A stretch of 64,000 nt of DNA from Actinomycetota bacterium. Its GTDB lineage: Bacteria > Actinomycetota > Thermoleophilia > Solirubrobacterales > 70-9. Shown in pieces: positions 39,917 through 48,964 of the stretch. The stretch is from assembly GCA_018268575.1 (NCBI GenBank), contig JAFDWF010000185.1, forward strand, positions 21,616-85,615, given 5' to 3'. The notes beneath the pieces are model-generated. The model was not told where the DNA came from, did not search any database, and was given only the letters and a program-made list of their open reading frames with translations. The translations under genes and the position numbers were made by a program. The stretch's first letter is position 1. Every line of letters begins with the position of its first letter.

Positions 39917-40348
39917 GTGGACCAGCGGATCAGCCTGATCACCCTCGGCGTCGCCGACCTCGCTCGTGCCCGCGACTTCTACGCGGCGCTCGGCTGGCGC
40001 TACCAGGAGGTGCAGGAGACGGTGTTCGTGCAGGCGGGCGGCTCCGCGGTCGTCCTCTGGGAGCGGGGGAAGCTCGCCGACGACGCCGGGATCGAGGACG
40101 CGGGCGGCGAGGGCTTCGGCGGCATCGCCCTGGCCCAGAACGTGCGCTCGCGCGAGGAGGTCGATGGGGTCATCGCCGCCGCCGAGGCGGCGGGCGCGAC
40201 GATCACCAAACCGGCGGCGGAGACCTTCTACGGCGGCTACGCCGCCTACTTCGCCGACCCCGACGGCCACCTCTGGGAGATCGCCCACAACCCCGGCTTC
40301 ACCCTGCGCGAGGACGGCTCCCTCGTCCTGCCGGACTTCAGCGCGTAG
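39917..40348 (+). CDS. VOC/glyoxalase-fold protein
   Basis: GTG 39917 begins VDQRISLITLGVADLARARD, the typical VOC opening; a second beta-alpha-beta unit ends with FADPDGHLWEIAHNPGF. The protein of 143 residues probably binds a metal and a small molecule. TACGGT at 39904-39909 lies 7 bases before GTG, so the mRNA may be leaderless. Confidence 0.8.
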   Translation: MDQRISLITLGVADLARARDFYAALGWRYQEVQETVFVQAGGSAVVLWERGKLADDAGIEDAGGEGFGGIALAQNVRSREEVDGVIAAAEAAGATITKPAAETFYGGYAAYFADPDGHLWEIAHNPGFTLREDGSLVLPDFSA

Positions 40349-40381
40349 TCGGTCTCATCGCGTCCGGGGCGCCGCGAGCGC

Positions 40382-41227
40382 TCAGCCCTTCGGGCTCGGC
40401 GTGCCGGTCAGGCGACCGTTCACGGCGTCCATCACCCGGGCGGGGGTCACTCCGCTGAGCGCCGCCTGGACCCGCACGTCGACGCCGACCGGGTAGCGCG
40501 CCTTCGGCCGCGTCGCGGTCAGCGCCCGCTCGATCGTCGCGGTCACCGTGTCGACCGGTTTGGCCAGCTTCTGGATCCGCGGGATCGCCCGCCGCATCCC
40601 GTCGAGGTGCTCGCGGTAGAGATCGCGGTGCGCGGCGCTCATCTCCGCCGCCCCGGTCTCGAGCGTCGCCGGCGCCTCGCGCCAGAGGTCGGTGTCGGTC
40701 ATCGCCGGCTCGACCAGGACGACCTTCACGTGCCAGGGCCGCAGCTCCACCCGCCAAGCGTCGGCGATCGCCTCGATCGCGAACTTGGAGGCGTTGTAGG
40801 CGCCGGTCATCGGCGTCGAGACGAGGCCGCTGAGCGAGGAGACGAAGACGATGCGGCCCCGCGCGGTCCGCAGCCGCGGCAGCACCAGGTTGGTGAGGGC
40901 GACGGCGCCGACCACGTTGACCTCGAACTGCTCGCGCAGGTCGTCGGCGGAGAGCGTCTCGAGCGGGCCGGAGACGACGATGCCGGCGTTGTTGACGATC
41001 GCGTCGAGGTGCGGCGGCAGTGCCTCGTCGAGCGCCGCGGTCTGCGCGTCGTCGGTTACGTCCAGCTGCAGCGGCCGCACCTGGTAGTCCGCCGCCTCGG
41101 CGATCAGCGCCTCCCCGTCGGCGGCCTGCCGGACGGTCGCGTAGACGGTCCAGCCGGCGCGGGCGAGGCGCAGGGCGGTCGCCCGGCCGATCCCGCGACT
41201 GGCTCCTGAGATGAGGACGCTCGGCAC
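40382..41227 (-). CDS. Short-chain dehydrogenase/reductase
   Basis: The 281 residues contain the NAD(P) motif SGASRGIG (7-14), NNAG, and catalytic Ser with YNASK. The C-terminal extension (RVQAALSGVTPARVMDAVNG) is common in the classical SDRs of actinobacteria. Substrate unknown. It is monocistronic and convergent with the VOC gene. Confidence 0.85.
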   Translation of the reverse strand: MPSVLISGASRGIGRATALRLARAGWTVYATVRQAADGEALIAEAADYQVRPLQLDVTDDAQTAALDEALPPHLDAIVNNAGIVVSGPLETLSADDLREQFEVNVVGAVALTNLVLPRLRTARGRIVFVSSLSGLVSTPMTGAYNASKFAIEAIADAWRVELRPWHVKVVLVEPAMTDTDLWREAPATLETGAAEMSAAHRDLYREHLDGMRRAIPRIQKLAKPVDTVTATIERALTATRPKARYPVGVDVRVQAALSGVTPARVMDAVNGRLTGTPSPKG

Positions 41228-41337
41228 TGCCCGACCCTATCTTGCAGCGTTCGATGTCGCAATCGGCGGGGACCCTTGCTCATCCTCGACGAACTCGGCG
41301 ACGGCCTCGGGCCCGCTCACCGACCGAGGAACCAGTT

Positions 41338-41775
41338 TCACCGCTCGGCGGAGCCATGGAGACCCGCGATTCCGAGGCCGGCGCGCTCAGCCGCCTTGGC
41401 GAGGTCCCGGTCCCAGGTGACGACGACGACTTCCTCGTCTCCTAGCTCGAGCGCGGTTGCCAGGTGGACCGCGTCGTAGCCACGCAGCCCGAAGTTTTCG
41501 GCGTGCCGACCCGCGCTGATGGCGAGCTCCTGATCGACCCCGACCGTGATCAGCTCGCCATAGGCCTCCTCGAAGCCCGCAAGCGCTTCCCGGTGCCCTG
41601 CTTCTCCGAGGCGACCGAGGCGCCGAGCGGCGGCCAAGGCGGCACGGCCCTCGGGATAGGCGAGGATGCTCGACGCTGCCGGATAGGTGTCGTCCCAAAG
41701 CTCGGCAGCAAGGTCGGACCCGTCCTCGTCGACGATCAGCTTGACCAACGCCGAGGTGTCGAAGTAGAAGATCAG
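41338..41775 (-). CDS. VapC-like PIN-domain toxin
   Basis: The protein continues upstream of the first TTG: the frame reads LIFYFDTSALVKLIVDEDGS, with the essential first Asp of the PIN domain, so I start at CTG 41775, which overlaps the antitoxin stop. Later acidic residues are in YDAVHLATAL and WDRDL. PIN toxins cut RNA with four acidic residues and a metal. The length of 145 is normal. Expression is coupled to the antitoxin. Confidence 0.75.
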   Translation of the reverse strand: MIFYFDTSALVKLIVDEDGSDLAAELWDDTYPAASSILAYPEGRAALAAARRLGRLGEAGHREALAGFEEAYGELITVGVDQELAISAGRHAENFGLRGYDAVHLATALELGDEEVVVVTWDRDLAKAAERAGLGIAGLHGSAER

Positions 41776-42047
41776 GCCCGTTGCTCGGGGACGAGGTCGG
41801 AGACCGAGCGGGCGCCTTTCACGCGCGCTGGGCGGGGTGACCGAGTCCTCGCGGCAGGGATCCGCACCAAGCCTCGGCGGGCGAGGGCCTCGAGCGGCCT
41901 CTCCCCGAGCCCGCTCAGTCGGGCCACGGGCCGGCCGCGCCGGGTGACGACGATCTCGCTGCCGGCCTCGACGCGCTCCAGATACTCGCTGAGGCGGTCG
42001 TGCAGCTCGCGAACGCCAACTTCGGCCTCGGCTCGATGTAGCGTCAT
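41772..42047 (-). CDS. Phd/YefM-type antitoxin
   Basis: The 91 residues start VGVRELHDRLSEYLERVEAG, followed by SEIVVTRRGRPVARL, the DNA-binding part of the Phd/VapB fold. The C-terminus is disordered and would wrap the toxin. It overlaps the PIN gene by four bases, a standard toxin-antitoxin operon. Confidence 0.8.
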   Translation of the reverse strand: MTLHRAEAEVGVRELHDRLSEYLERVEAGSEIVVTRRGRPVARLSGLGERPLEALARRGLVRIPAARTRSPRPARVKGARSVSDLVPEQRA

Positions 42048-42159
42048 ATGAAGAGGCTAGCAGCTACATTGGAGCGCCTCATCCCGTGATTTGGTCTGGC
42101 GGGAGTGCCACGACAACGCTGTGAGATCCCTTTCCGGGTGAGCGTCGCGGTCGGGACCC

Positions 42160-42789
42160 TTACCGCTCCCGGACCGCGTAGGTCAGGTGGGTCACCCGCG
42201 GCGTCGGCTCCGCGCCGACCGGTTCGAGGGCCACGCGGCCCGCGTCGACGCCCTCGAACAGGCGGATCCCGGAGCCGAACAGGACGGGGGAGAGCGCGAT
42301 CGTGAACTCGTCGACCAGGCCGGCGTTCAGGTACTCCTGGATCGTCGTCCCGCCGCCCGCGATGCGGACGTCGCGGTCGCCGGCGGCCTCGCGGGCGCGG
42401 TCGAGCGCCGTCTCGATGCCCTCGTCGACGAAGTGGAAGGTGGTCCCGCCCAGCCGCTCCCAAGGGTCACGCTTCTCGTGCGTGACGACGAAGACCGGCG
42501 TGTGGAACGGCGCCTCCTCGGGCCACGCCTCCTCGCCGAGGTCGAACATCCGCTTGCCCATCACGCTCGCGCCGGTGCGCTCGAACGTCTCCCGGGCGAT
42601 GTCGTTGTCGCGCCCTTCCTCGCCGCCCTCGCCGAGCTTCAGGTTCTCGCGGAAGAACCGCAACGGGAACAGCCACTGCTGCAGCTCCATCCACTGGACG
42701 GGCGGCCCTTTCGGGTCGTCCATGCCCTGCTCGGGCGCGACGAAACCGTCCAGCGACATCGACACGCTGAAGAACACCTTTCCGGCCAT
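42160..42789 (-). CDS. DHFR/RibD-C-like reductase
   Basis: The 209 residues show the DHFR-like pattern: SMSLDGFVAPEQG, SVMGKRMFDLGEEAW, VFVVTH, and RIAGGGTTIQEYLNAGLVDE. It is of the RibD C-terminal group, which mostly has unknown substrates. It overlaps the SRPBCC gene as ATGA and belongs to an ArsR-SRPBCC-DHFR cassette. Confidence 0.82.
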   Translation of the reverse strand: MAGKVFFSVSMSLDGFVAPEQGMDDPKGPPVQWMELQQWLFPLRFFRENLKLGEGGEEGRDNDIARETFERTGASVMGKRMFDLGEEAWPEEAPFHTPVFVVTHEKRDPWERLGGTTFHFVDEGIETALDRAREAAGDRDVRIAGGGTTIQEYLNAGLVDEFTIALSPVLFGSGIRLFEGVDAGRVALEPVGAEPTPRVTHLTYAVRER

Positions 42790-43295
42790 CAGTCCTCCAC
42801 TCCCTTCCCAACCATCTCGGTGACGTATGCGGACAGCTTGCTCAGGGTCTGCCGGCCGCCCTCGATCGCGCCGTACTTCTCGACCGCCTCGTCGCGCGCC
42901 TCCTTGGTGGGGAACACCGTGCGCATCTCGAGCCGGGTCGCCGCGCCGTCGGGTGCGAACGTGAGTACCGACTCGAAGGCACCAGGGTCGTGGCGCGACT
43001 CCCCGTGCAGCAGTGCGATCCGCTCCGGCGGGACGATCTCGGTCCAAGAGATCCACTCCTGGTAGTCCGTCCCGTTCGGCCCGTGCATGACGAAATCCCA
43101 CTCGCCGCCGACGCCGAACTCGAACGCCCGCGTGGTGGTGGTGAATCCCTCCGGCCCCCACCATTGCGACAGGTGCCGGACTTCGGTGAACGCCTCGAAC
43201 ACCAGCTCCCGCGGGGCATCGATGACCCGGGAGATGACGATCTCGCGGGCGGCCGTCGCGGACCGCGCCGGCGCCCCTCGTCCCGTCTCGCTCAT
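42789..43295 (-). CDS. SRPBCC (AHSA1-like) protein
   Basis: The 168 residues begin with a polar tail and then IVISRVIDAPRELVFEAFTE, LSQWWGPEGF, and a C-terminal helix (EGGRQTLSKLSAYVTEMV). This is the Aha1/START-like ligand-binding fold. It is three bases from the ArsR gene and probably binds a small hydrophobic ligand. Confidence 0.83.
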   Translation of the reverse strand: MSETGRGAPARSATAAREIVISRVIDAPRELVFEAFTEVRHLSQWWGPEGFTTTTRAFEFGVGGEWDFVMHGPNGTDYQEWISWTEIVPPERIALLHGESRHDPGAFESVLTFAPDGAATRLEMRTVFPTKEARDEAVEKYGAIEGGRQTLSKLSAYVTEMVGKGVED

Positions 43296-43298
43296 CGC

Positions 43299-43652
43299 CT
43301 ACTCCTCCTTTCTCGTCTGCTTCAGGCCCTGCACGTAGGCGTCCAGGCGGTCGAAGCTCTCGCTCCAGAACTGCTCGAACCCCCCGGCCCACTCGTGGAC
43401 CGGTCGCAGCCCGCGGGCATCGAGGCCGTAGAGGCGCTGCTTGCCCGCCTTGCGGTCCCGCACCAGCCCGACCTCCCGGAGCACCCGCAGGTGCTTGGAA
43501 GCCCCCGGCTGGGCCATCCCCAGCTCCCTGGCCAACTCGCCCACCGGCCGCTCGCCCGCCCGCAGCAGCACCAGGATCTCCCGCCGCCGTGGCTCGGCGA
43601 TCGCGTTGAAGACGTCCGACGTCGTCGCTGCTCGTGCCATCGGCACCATCGT
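43299..43652 (-). CDS. ArsR-family regulator
   Basis: I start at ATG 43652; ATG 43643 is also possible. The 117 residues contain SDVFNAIAEPRRREILVLLR, GMAQPGASKHLRVLREVGLV and a beta wing. No metal-binding Cys set is seen, so it is the type that accompanies SRPBCC genes. An AT-rich patch (about 43652-43672) upstream has partial symmetry and may be its operator. Confidence 0.82.
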   Translation of the reverse strand, partial: TMVPMARAATTSDVFNAIAEPRRREILVLLRAGERPVGELARELGMAQPGASKHLRVLREVGLVRDRKAGKQRLYGLDARGLRPVHEWAGGFEQFWSESFDRLDAYVQGLKQTRKEE

Positions 43653-43740
43653 ATACCTATATCGGCATATGTCAAAGAGAGGCGCGTTCGACGCGAGCTT
43701 GCGCAAGCCGGCTAGCTGCAACAATCGCCTGGAGATCGCG

Positions 43741-44154
43741 ATGGAGTCGAGCGACTGTTCCAATCCGAAGGTCGACCGCGAGGCCGCCGAGACGCAGGTC
43801 AGCGAAGCGATGGTGTCCGCGCCGAAGGCGATGTCGGCGCACGGCACGGTCGCCGACCTGCGGGCGATGTTCACCAACCCGCACGTGCGGACCGCGCTCC
43901 TGGTCGACGGCCCTGAGTTCGCCGGGGTCGTGCACCGCGACGCGCTGCCGGACGACGCGCCGGACGATCAGCCTGCCGGCGAGCTCGCCGACCGCGATGT
44001 GCCGACGATCGGCCCCGACGCGCCTCTGTCGGAAGCGGTCCGGGTCCTGGACGCCACGGGCGACAACCGCCTCGTGGTGCTCGATCCGGACGGACGCACG
44101 CTGCGCGGGCTGCTCTGCCTCGCCGCCGATCGCAGCGGCTTCTGTCAGAGCTGA
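43741..44154 (+). CDS. CBS-domain protein
   Basis: From ATG 43741, with GGAG six bases before, the protein has 137 residues. It shows two CBS-like halves: VSEAMVSAPKAMSAHGTVAD...LLVDGPEFAGVVHRDAL and VPTIGPDAPLSEAVRVLDAT...LVVLDPDGRTLRGLL. CBS pairs bind adenine nucleotides. It is divergent from the ArsR gene and has no enzyme partner here. Confidence 0.7.
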   Translation: MESSDCSNPKVDREAAETQVSEAMVSAPKAMSAHGTVADLRAMFTNPHVRTALLVDGPEFAGVVHRDALPDDAPDDQPAGELADRDVPTIGPDAPLSEAVRVLDATGDNRLVVLDPDGRTLRGLLCLAADRSGFCQS

Positions 44155-44364
44155 GCAGGTGCTCAGGCCATCGGCGACGTGCTTCTCGCTGCGCGGGGCC
44201 GGGGGTCGCCGGGTCGAAGTGGATTCGATCCATGTTAAGCTGGCGCCCCGCTTGCCTAGGTATCACCTGGGTATCGTCGGAGGGTGCCGTTGACAAGGAA
44301 GAGGTTGGTGCGCGAAGTGCGGCAGATCGATGGCCACGGAGCGAAGGTCCGGATCGGCGAGGCT
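44155..44364. other. Intergenic region of 210 bp
   Basis: No gene is supported. A GGTATCACCTGGGTATC stretch near 44260 has two GGTATC repeats. The plus-strand frame from 44284 has a good ribosome site but then runs antisense to the lipoprotein gene with unnatural composition. Confidence 0.35.
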
Positions 44365-44826
44365 TCAGCCGGTCGGTGTAAAGCGGAGCACGTAGGGGAA
44401 ATCCCCGAAGGCGACTTCGACGAAGTAACGCCCGTTCAGCGACAGCGTCCGTTGACCGCGAGCGGCGGCCCGGTGGAAGAGGGCGATCTTCTTTTCGCCC
44501 GGGTTCGTGCCGGCAAGGTAGGCGACGAATGGGGTCTGGTCGCCGAAGCTCATCCCCGGCGATTCCGGGGCGTACTGGGCGAACCTCACCAGGTAGTGCC
44601 CTTCGAGATGAAAGGGGCCTTTGCGTTCGGGCGAGTATTCGGCGTCCAACATGACTTCACCAGGGCGGAGCTTCTGCTTGAGCAGAGCCGGCGCGCCCGG
44701 CGCCTGCGGCCCGGCAGCGGGAGGGACGGTCACCGCCGCTTGGCCGCCGCCGCACCCCGCCACCGCGACGATGGTCGCGGTGAGTAAGGCGGAAACGATG
44801 AGTGAGGCCAGTCTGTGACAGAGCAT
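44365..44826 (-). CDS. Small lipoprotein, unknown
   Basis: From ATG 44826 the protein has 153 residues: a signal helix (LASLIVSALLTATIVAVAGC) with a lipobox, a Pro/Ala-rich linker and a beta-rich domain ending FPYVLRFTPTG. It is divergent from the modA cluster and could be a cell-surface protein related to the secreted one opposite. No family recognised. Confidence 0.7.
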   Translation of the reverse strand: MLCHRLASLIVSALLTATIVAVAGCGGGQAAVTVPPAAGPQAPGAPALLKQKLRPGEVMLDAEYSPERKGPFHLEGHYLVRFAQYAPESPGMSFGDQTPFVAYLAGTNPGEKKIALFHRAAARGQRTLSLNGRYFVEVAFGDFPYVLRFTPTG

Positions 44827-44866
44827 GTCCTTGGCGGTATATCGCAGTCCGGAGAAAGGAAGTAAG

Positions 44867-45466
44867 TTGGGAATTGATCTGAACCGTCGGAGGTCGCTCT
44901 GGCTCGTCGCACCGATCGCCCTCATCGCCGTGGCGTTGAGTGCCGCGCCGGCCAGTGCACAGCAGTACCAGCCGAAACCACAAGGGGAAGACATCGCCTT
45001 CCTCCAGCTCGGTACGGTGGGTGAACTGGTGACGCTCGAACTGTACCGCTCGGCGGCTCACTCCAAGGCGCTCGACACGAGTGAAAAGCAAACGTTCAAA
45101 CGCCTCGGCGACCAGACCTCCAAGGGATGGTTGAAGCTCAACTCGTTCCTCGGCGAAGGCGCGATCTCCCGCGAAATCTTCTCCGTCAAGATCCCGGCGA
45201 GCGTGCTCCACTCCAGGGCGAAGACGGTCGCGCTCGCCGTCCGCTTCGAGAAGCTCCTCACCGGTCTCTATCTCAGCGGGGTGCAGAGCACCCTCGATCC
45301 ACCCACCCGGCTGTTGATCGGTCGCCACCTGGCGATGAGCAGTCGCGACCTGACCGCCCTGGGAGAGCTCGGTGGCGGCCAGGCAGACGTGGGGTCCCCG
45401 AAGCCGCTGAGCGTCGAATACGTCGGCGAACAGTTCGAAAGCTATCTCGGGATTTCGGGCGCCTAG
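44867..45466 (+). CDS. Secreted helical protein, first gene of the mod cluster
   Basis: TTG 44867 follows AAGGAAG. The 199 residues have a Sec signal (LWLVAPIALIAVALSAAPAS, cleavage after ASA) and then a helical domain (AFLQLGTVGELVTLELYRSA) with repeated KLLTGLYLSGVQ-like helices, resembling secreted ferritin-like or DUF4439-type proteins. It lies 18 bases before modA, so it may work with molybdate uptake. This link is only by context. Confidence 0.65.
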   Translation: MGIDLNRRRSLWLVAPIALIAVALSAAPASAQQYQPKPQGEDIAFLQLGTVGELVTLELYRSAAHSKALDTSEKQTFKRLGDQTSKGWLKLNSFLGEGAISREIFSVKIPASVLHSRAKTVALAVRFEKLLTGLYLSGVQSTLDPPTRLLIGRHLAMSSRDLTALGELGGGQADVGSPKPLSVEYVGEQFESYLGISGA

Positions 45467-45484
45467 CCCTCAGCAAGGAGAAGC

Positions 45485-46246
45485 ATGAAAAGAAGACACT
45501 TGAGCATGAGAAGTCCGCGGCGCCTCGTCGCCCTCCTCGGGTTGGCGCTGGCCCTGTGCCTGGCAGTACCGGCCGCGGCCAGCGCGATCACGGTCTACGC
45601 GGCGGCCTCGCTGCGTGAAGCGTTTCCAGAAATGGCACCGGCGCAGACGTACAACTTCGCTGGTTCGAACGAACTGCAACTCCAGATCGAACACGGTGCT
45701 CCCGCCGACGTGTTCGCCTCGGCTGCGCCCGAAGAGGCCCAGGCGCTGTTCCGAGATGGGCTCTGCTCGCGACCGGTCACCTTTGCCACCAACACTGTCG
45801 TGATGTTGGTCCCGAACGGAAACCCGGGTCACCTCAAGTCCGTCTACAGCCTGCGAGGAGGAGGACACACGATCGCGGTCGGGACCCCGGCGGTGCCGAT
45901 CGGCGGTTACACCCGCGAACTTCTCGCGCGCATGCGCCTGAGCTCGATCCTCACGAACAACACCGTGACGTTGGAAAAAAACGTCGCCGGGATCACCTCC
46001 AAGGTGGCGCTCGGTGCAGTCGAAGCCGGCTTCGCCTACGTGACCGACGGTCGGATCGTCGCCGAACGGGTCGAAATCATCCGGCTGCCGCGCTGGGCGC
46101 AGCCGCCGGTCCGCTACCAGGCCTGCATCGTCAAGCGGCCGGGTGCGGACACCGCAGGGGCGGAAAAGTTCATGAAGGCCCTGACTGGTTCACGCGGGAG
46201 GACGGCCTTGAAGAAGGGCGGCTTCGGGCTCCCGCCCAGCGCTTGA
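45485..46246 (+). CDS. modA: Molybdate ABC transporter substrate-binding protein
   Basis: The 253 residues start with a signal peptide (LGLALALCLAVPAAASA), then ITVYAAASLREAFPEM and FAGSNELQLQIEHGAPADVF, the ModA signatures. Residues binding the oxyanion (AAASL, GSNELQ) are present. Located outside the membrane, it delivers molybdate or tungstate to ModBC. AAGGAG precedes ATG. Confidence 0.9.
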   Translation: MKRRHLSMRSPRRLVALLGLALALCLAVPAAASAITVYAAASLREAFPEMAPAQTYNFAGSNELQLQIEHGAPADVFASAAPEEAQALFRDGLCSRPVTFATNTVVMLVPNGNPGHLKSVYSLRGGGHTIAVGTPAVPIGGYTRELLARMRLSSILTNNTVTLEKNVAGITSKVALGAVEAGFAYVTDGRIVAERVEIIRLPRWAQPPVRYQACIVKRPGADTAGAEKFMKALTGSRGRTALKKGGFGLPPSA

Positions 46247-46257
46247 GGACGTCCTGA

Positions 46258-47112
46258 ATGAACCTGCCGGTTGCGCCGGCGGCCAGGAGAGCGGGGTTCA
46301 CCGCCCTCCTGGCGCTGGCGGCGGGCATCCTGCTCGTCTTCCTGGTCCTTCCGCTCGTCGCCCTCTTCACCCAGGCGCCGTTGGGGGAACTACCGCACCT
46401 CCTGTCGGAACCGGTGCTCCAGGAAATCCTCGCCGTAACCCTGCGGACCAACCTGATCGCCAACGCCTTCATCATCCTGCTGGGCACCCCGACCGCCTAC
46501 CTGTTGGCGACCCGCCACTTTCCCGGTCGGGCGCTCCTGATCACCCTGGTGGAGCTTCCGCTCGTGTTGCCGCCCGCCGTCGCCGGGATCGGCCTGCTCG
46601 CCGCGTTCAGCGCCGGCGGCCTCCTGGGCACGCCGCTGCAGGAAGCCGGGATCGGCATCCCCTTCACCCAGTGGGCGGTGGTGATGGCGATCACCTTCGT
46701 CGCCTCGCCGTTCTACGTGCGCCAGGCGATTGCCTCCTTCGAAGCCGTCGACCCGCGCCTGCCCGACGCTGCCCGCACCCTCGGCGCCGGCCCGGCTCGC
46801 ACGTTCCTGCGCGTGTCGCTGCCGCTTGCGGCGGGCGGGCTCGTCGCCGGTTGGGTGCTCGCGTTCGCCCGCGGCGTCGGCGAGTTCGGAGCGACGATCA
46901 TGTTTGCGGGAAACATCCCCGGCGTAACCCAGACCCTGACCCTCGGAATATATGAAGAGCTGGACTCGAACTTCGACCTCTCCCTGGCGATCGGGGTGCT
47001 GCTGGTCATCCTCAGCGCCGCCGTCCTGCTGGCCTACAAGATGATCTCCTCGTGGCGCTCGATCTCGACTTCGACCTCTCCCTTCCGCCCTTCACGGTCT
47101 CTGCCGCGCTGA
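46258..47112 (+). CDS. modB: Molybdate ABC transporter permease
   Basis: The 284 residues have five to six membrane helices and the EAA-like loop AARTLGAGPARTFLRVSLPL that contacts the ATPase. ARGVGEFGATIMFAGNIPGV is typical of ModB/CysT. The C-terminal tail overlaps the modC start by 61 bases. Confidence 0.9.
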   Translation: MNLPVAPAARRAGFTALLALAAGILLVFLVLPLVALFTQAPLGELPHLLSEPVLQEILAVTLRTNLIANAFIILLGTPTAYLLATRHFPGRALLITLVELPLVLPPAVAGIGLLAAFSAGGLLGTPLQEAGIGIPFTQWAVVMAITFVASPFYVRQAIASFEAVDPRLPDAARTLGAGPARTFLRVSLPLAAGGLVAGWVLAFARGVGEFGATIMFAGNIPGVTQTLTLGIYEELDSNFDLSLAIGVLLVILSAAVLLAYKMISSWRSISTSTSPFRPSRSLPR

Positions 47113-48128
47113 GCGTCGGCGCGGAGACCGTCGCCCTGGTCGGCCCCTCGGGGGCAGGCAAGACGACGGTCCTCCGCGCGATCGCCGGGCTGGCCCGGCC
47201 CAGCCGCGGCCATATCAAGCTCGACGGCTGGCCCTGGTTCGACGCCGAGGCCGACGTGTCGCTGGCGCCAGAGGAACGCTCGGTCGGCCTCGTCTTCCAG
47301 GACTACGCGCTCTTTCCCCACCTTTCCGTGCGCAAGAACGTGGCCTTCGGCGCCGGCTCGGACCGGGCACGGGTCGACGAGATGCTCGAGCGCCTGCAGA
47401 TATCGCGGCTCGCCCGTGAGAAGCCCGGCACGCTCTCCGGCGGCGAGCGCCAGCGCGTCGCCCTCGCCCGTGCCCTCGCCCGGCGGCCACGCGTGCTGCT
47501 GCTCGACGAGCCACTGTCGGCCCTGGACGCCCATACCCGGGCGGAGATCAAGATCCAACTCCGCGAGCTCCTCGCTGACCTCGCCCTGCCGGCGATCTTC
47601 ATCAGCCACGATTTCCGCGATGCCGTCGCCCTGGCCGACCGCGCCGCGGTGATGGTCAGCGGCGCGATCCGCCAGGTCGGACCGGTCGAGGACCTGGCCC
47701 GCCGTCCCACCGATGCCTTCGTCGCAGCGCTCACCGGCAACAACGTCCTGCGCGCGATCGCCACGCCCGACGGGGTGGGGTCGACGCTCACGCTCCAGGA
47801 TGGCCGGCGGGTCCGCGTCCCCACCCGCGCCAGCGGACCGGTCGGGCTGGTGATCGCTCCCGGCGACGTCAGGGTGCTGGCCGACGGCGCCCCGGCCGAG
47901 TCGTCCCCCAACGCCCTCCGCGGCGCGGTCACCGGACTGACCCGGCTCGGCAGCCGGGTCGAAGCGCGGGTCGGCCCGGTCGACGTGGAATGCCGGTCCG
48001 AGGACCCGGCCTCCGCCCGCCTCGTCACCGGCGGCGAGGCCTGGGTGGAGCTGCCGGAGGAGGCGATCACGGTGGTACCGGTCGACAATGCCGGCGCCGC
48101 AGCGGAGACAGAATCGAAAAGCCCCTGA
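47052..48128 (+). CDS. modC: Molybdate ABC transporter ATPase with Mop/TOBE domain
   Basis: GTG 47052 opens 358 residues. Walker A GPSGAGKTT is at 31-39, the signature LSGGERQR follows near 123, and Walker B is LLLDEPLSALD. The end (RGAVTGLTRLGSRVEARVGP) is a TOBE domain that senses oxyanion. It powers uptake. The overlap with modB implies coupled translation. Confidence 0.9.
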   Translation: MALDLDFDLSLPPFTVSAALSVGAETVALVGPSGAGKTTVLRAIAGLARPSRGHIKLDGWPWFDAEADVSLAPEERSVGLVFQDYALFPHLSVRKNVAFGAGSDRARVDEMLERLQISRLAREKPGTLSGGERQRVALARALARRPRVLLLDEPLSALDAHTRAEIKIQLRELLADLALPAIFISHDFRDAVALADRAAVMVSGAIRQVGPVEDLARRPTDAFVAALTGNNVLRAIATPDGVGSTLTLQDGRRVRVPTRASGPVGLVIAPGDVRVLADGAPAESSPNALRGAVTGLTRLGSRVEARVGPVDVECRSEDPASARLVTGGEAWVELPEEAITVVPVDNAGAAAETESKSP

Positions 48129-48327
48129 TGGCGCTGTCCAAGCTGCTGTGTCGCGTTCGCCGGCGAGGATTCGGCGTTGGCGTCCAGGCATCACGCCACC
48201 GTCGGCGACGCCGCGCTGGTCGAGGGTCTCGTCCGCCCCGCATAGGATCGCCACGGGGCGGACGGTGAGGTCCATCTGCGCAGTTCAGGATGCCTGCTGT
48301 CCGACCGAGCCGGTCTATAGTCCACGT

Positions 48328-48714
48328 GTGGCAGATGACCTGAGTCTCGGCGAAGCGGCGCGGGCGCTCGACGTCAGCGTCGACACGCTTCGGCGTTGGG
48401 CGCGCGCCGGGAAAATCAAGACCAGGCGCGATGACGCCAACCGCCGCCGCGTGCCCACATCCGAGGTGACGCGCCTTGCGCGGCGTCCCGCCCGTCACAA
48501 CACGGATGACGGCTTCTCCGCTCGTAATCGCTTTCGCGGCATCGTGCGCTCGGTCGAGGTCGACGGCGTGATGGCGCTGGTCGAGATCGAGGCCGGCCCG
48601 CACCTCGTCACCGCCGCGATCACCCGCGACTCGGTCGAGGAGCTCGGCCTGGCCCCCGGAATGCCCGCGGTCGCCACCGTGAAGGCGACCTCGGTCATGG
48701 TCTCCACCGTCTGA
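48328..48714 (+). CDS. HTH plus Mop-domain molybdate-responsive regulator
   Basis: GTG 48328 gives 128 residues. Residues 1-50 (LSLGEAARALDVSVDTLRRW) are an excisionase/MerR-like HTH; residues 65-128 (NRFRGIVRSVEVDGVMALVE) are a molbindin (Mop) domain. Such proteins accompany modABC and probably adjust it to molybdate. TATAGT at 48316-48321 is six bases before GTG, so the mRNA is probably leaderless. Confidence 0.8.
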   Translation: MADDLSLGEAARALDVSVDTLRRWARAGKIKTRRDDANRRRVPTSEVTRLARRPARHNTDDGFSARNRFRGIVRSVEVDGVMALVEIEAGPHLVTAAITRDSVEELGLAPGMPAVATVKATSVMVSTV

Positions 48715-48964
48715 GTTCCGCTCGCCGGCCGCCAGAGCTCATCGTTACACGAAGAAATCGGCGCGGCGCCAGAGCGACGCCCCGATCCTCATCGGCTTCT
48801 CCGCTTCCGGCAGGCGATCGGATGACCCGATGCGACCTGGATGCGACCCTGACGGACCGGAATCGCGGTGAAGGACGGGGAACGACGGTCCTCCATCGAT
48901 TCGAGGGGCGAGTGATTTCCCGCTCTGGAGCGGCATACAAGTGAACAGAGGTGAACTAGGATGT
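48715..48964. other. Intergenic region before the tRNA-flanked island
   Basis: No gene or RNA is seen in these 250 bases. They are the natural 3' flank of the tRNA(CAT) gene before integration, as the duplicated tRNA half begins at 48965. Confidence 0.4.

Noticed and set aside
44284..44787. Plus-strand frame with a good GGAGGG ribosome site
   Set aside because: After the first codons it runs antisense to a lipoprotein gene with a clear lipobox, and its composition is unnatural.
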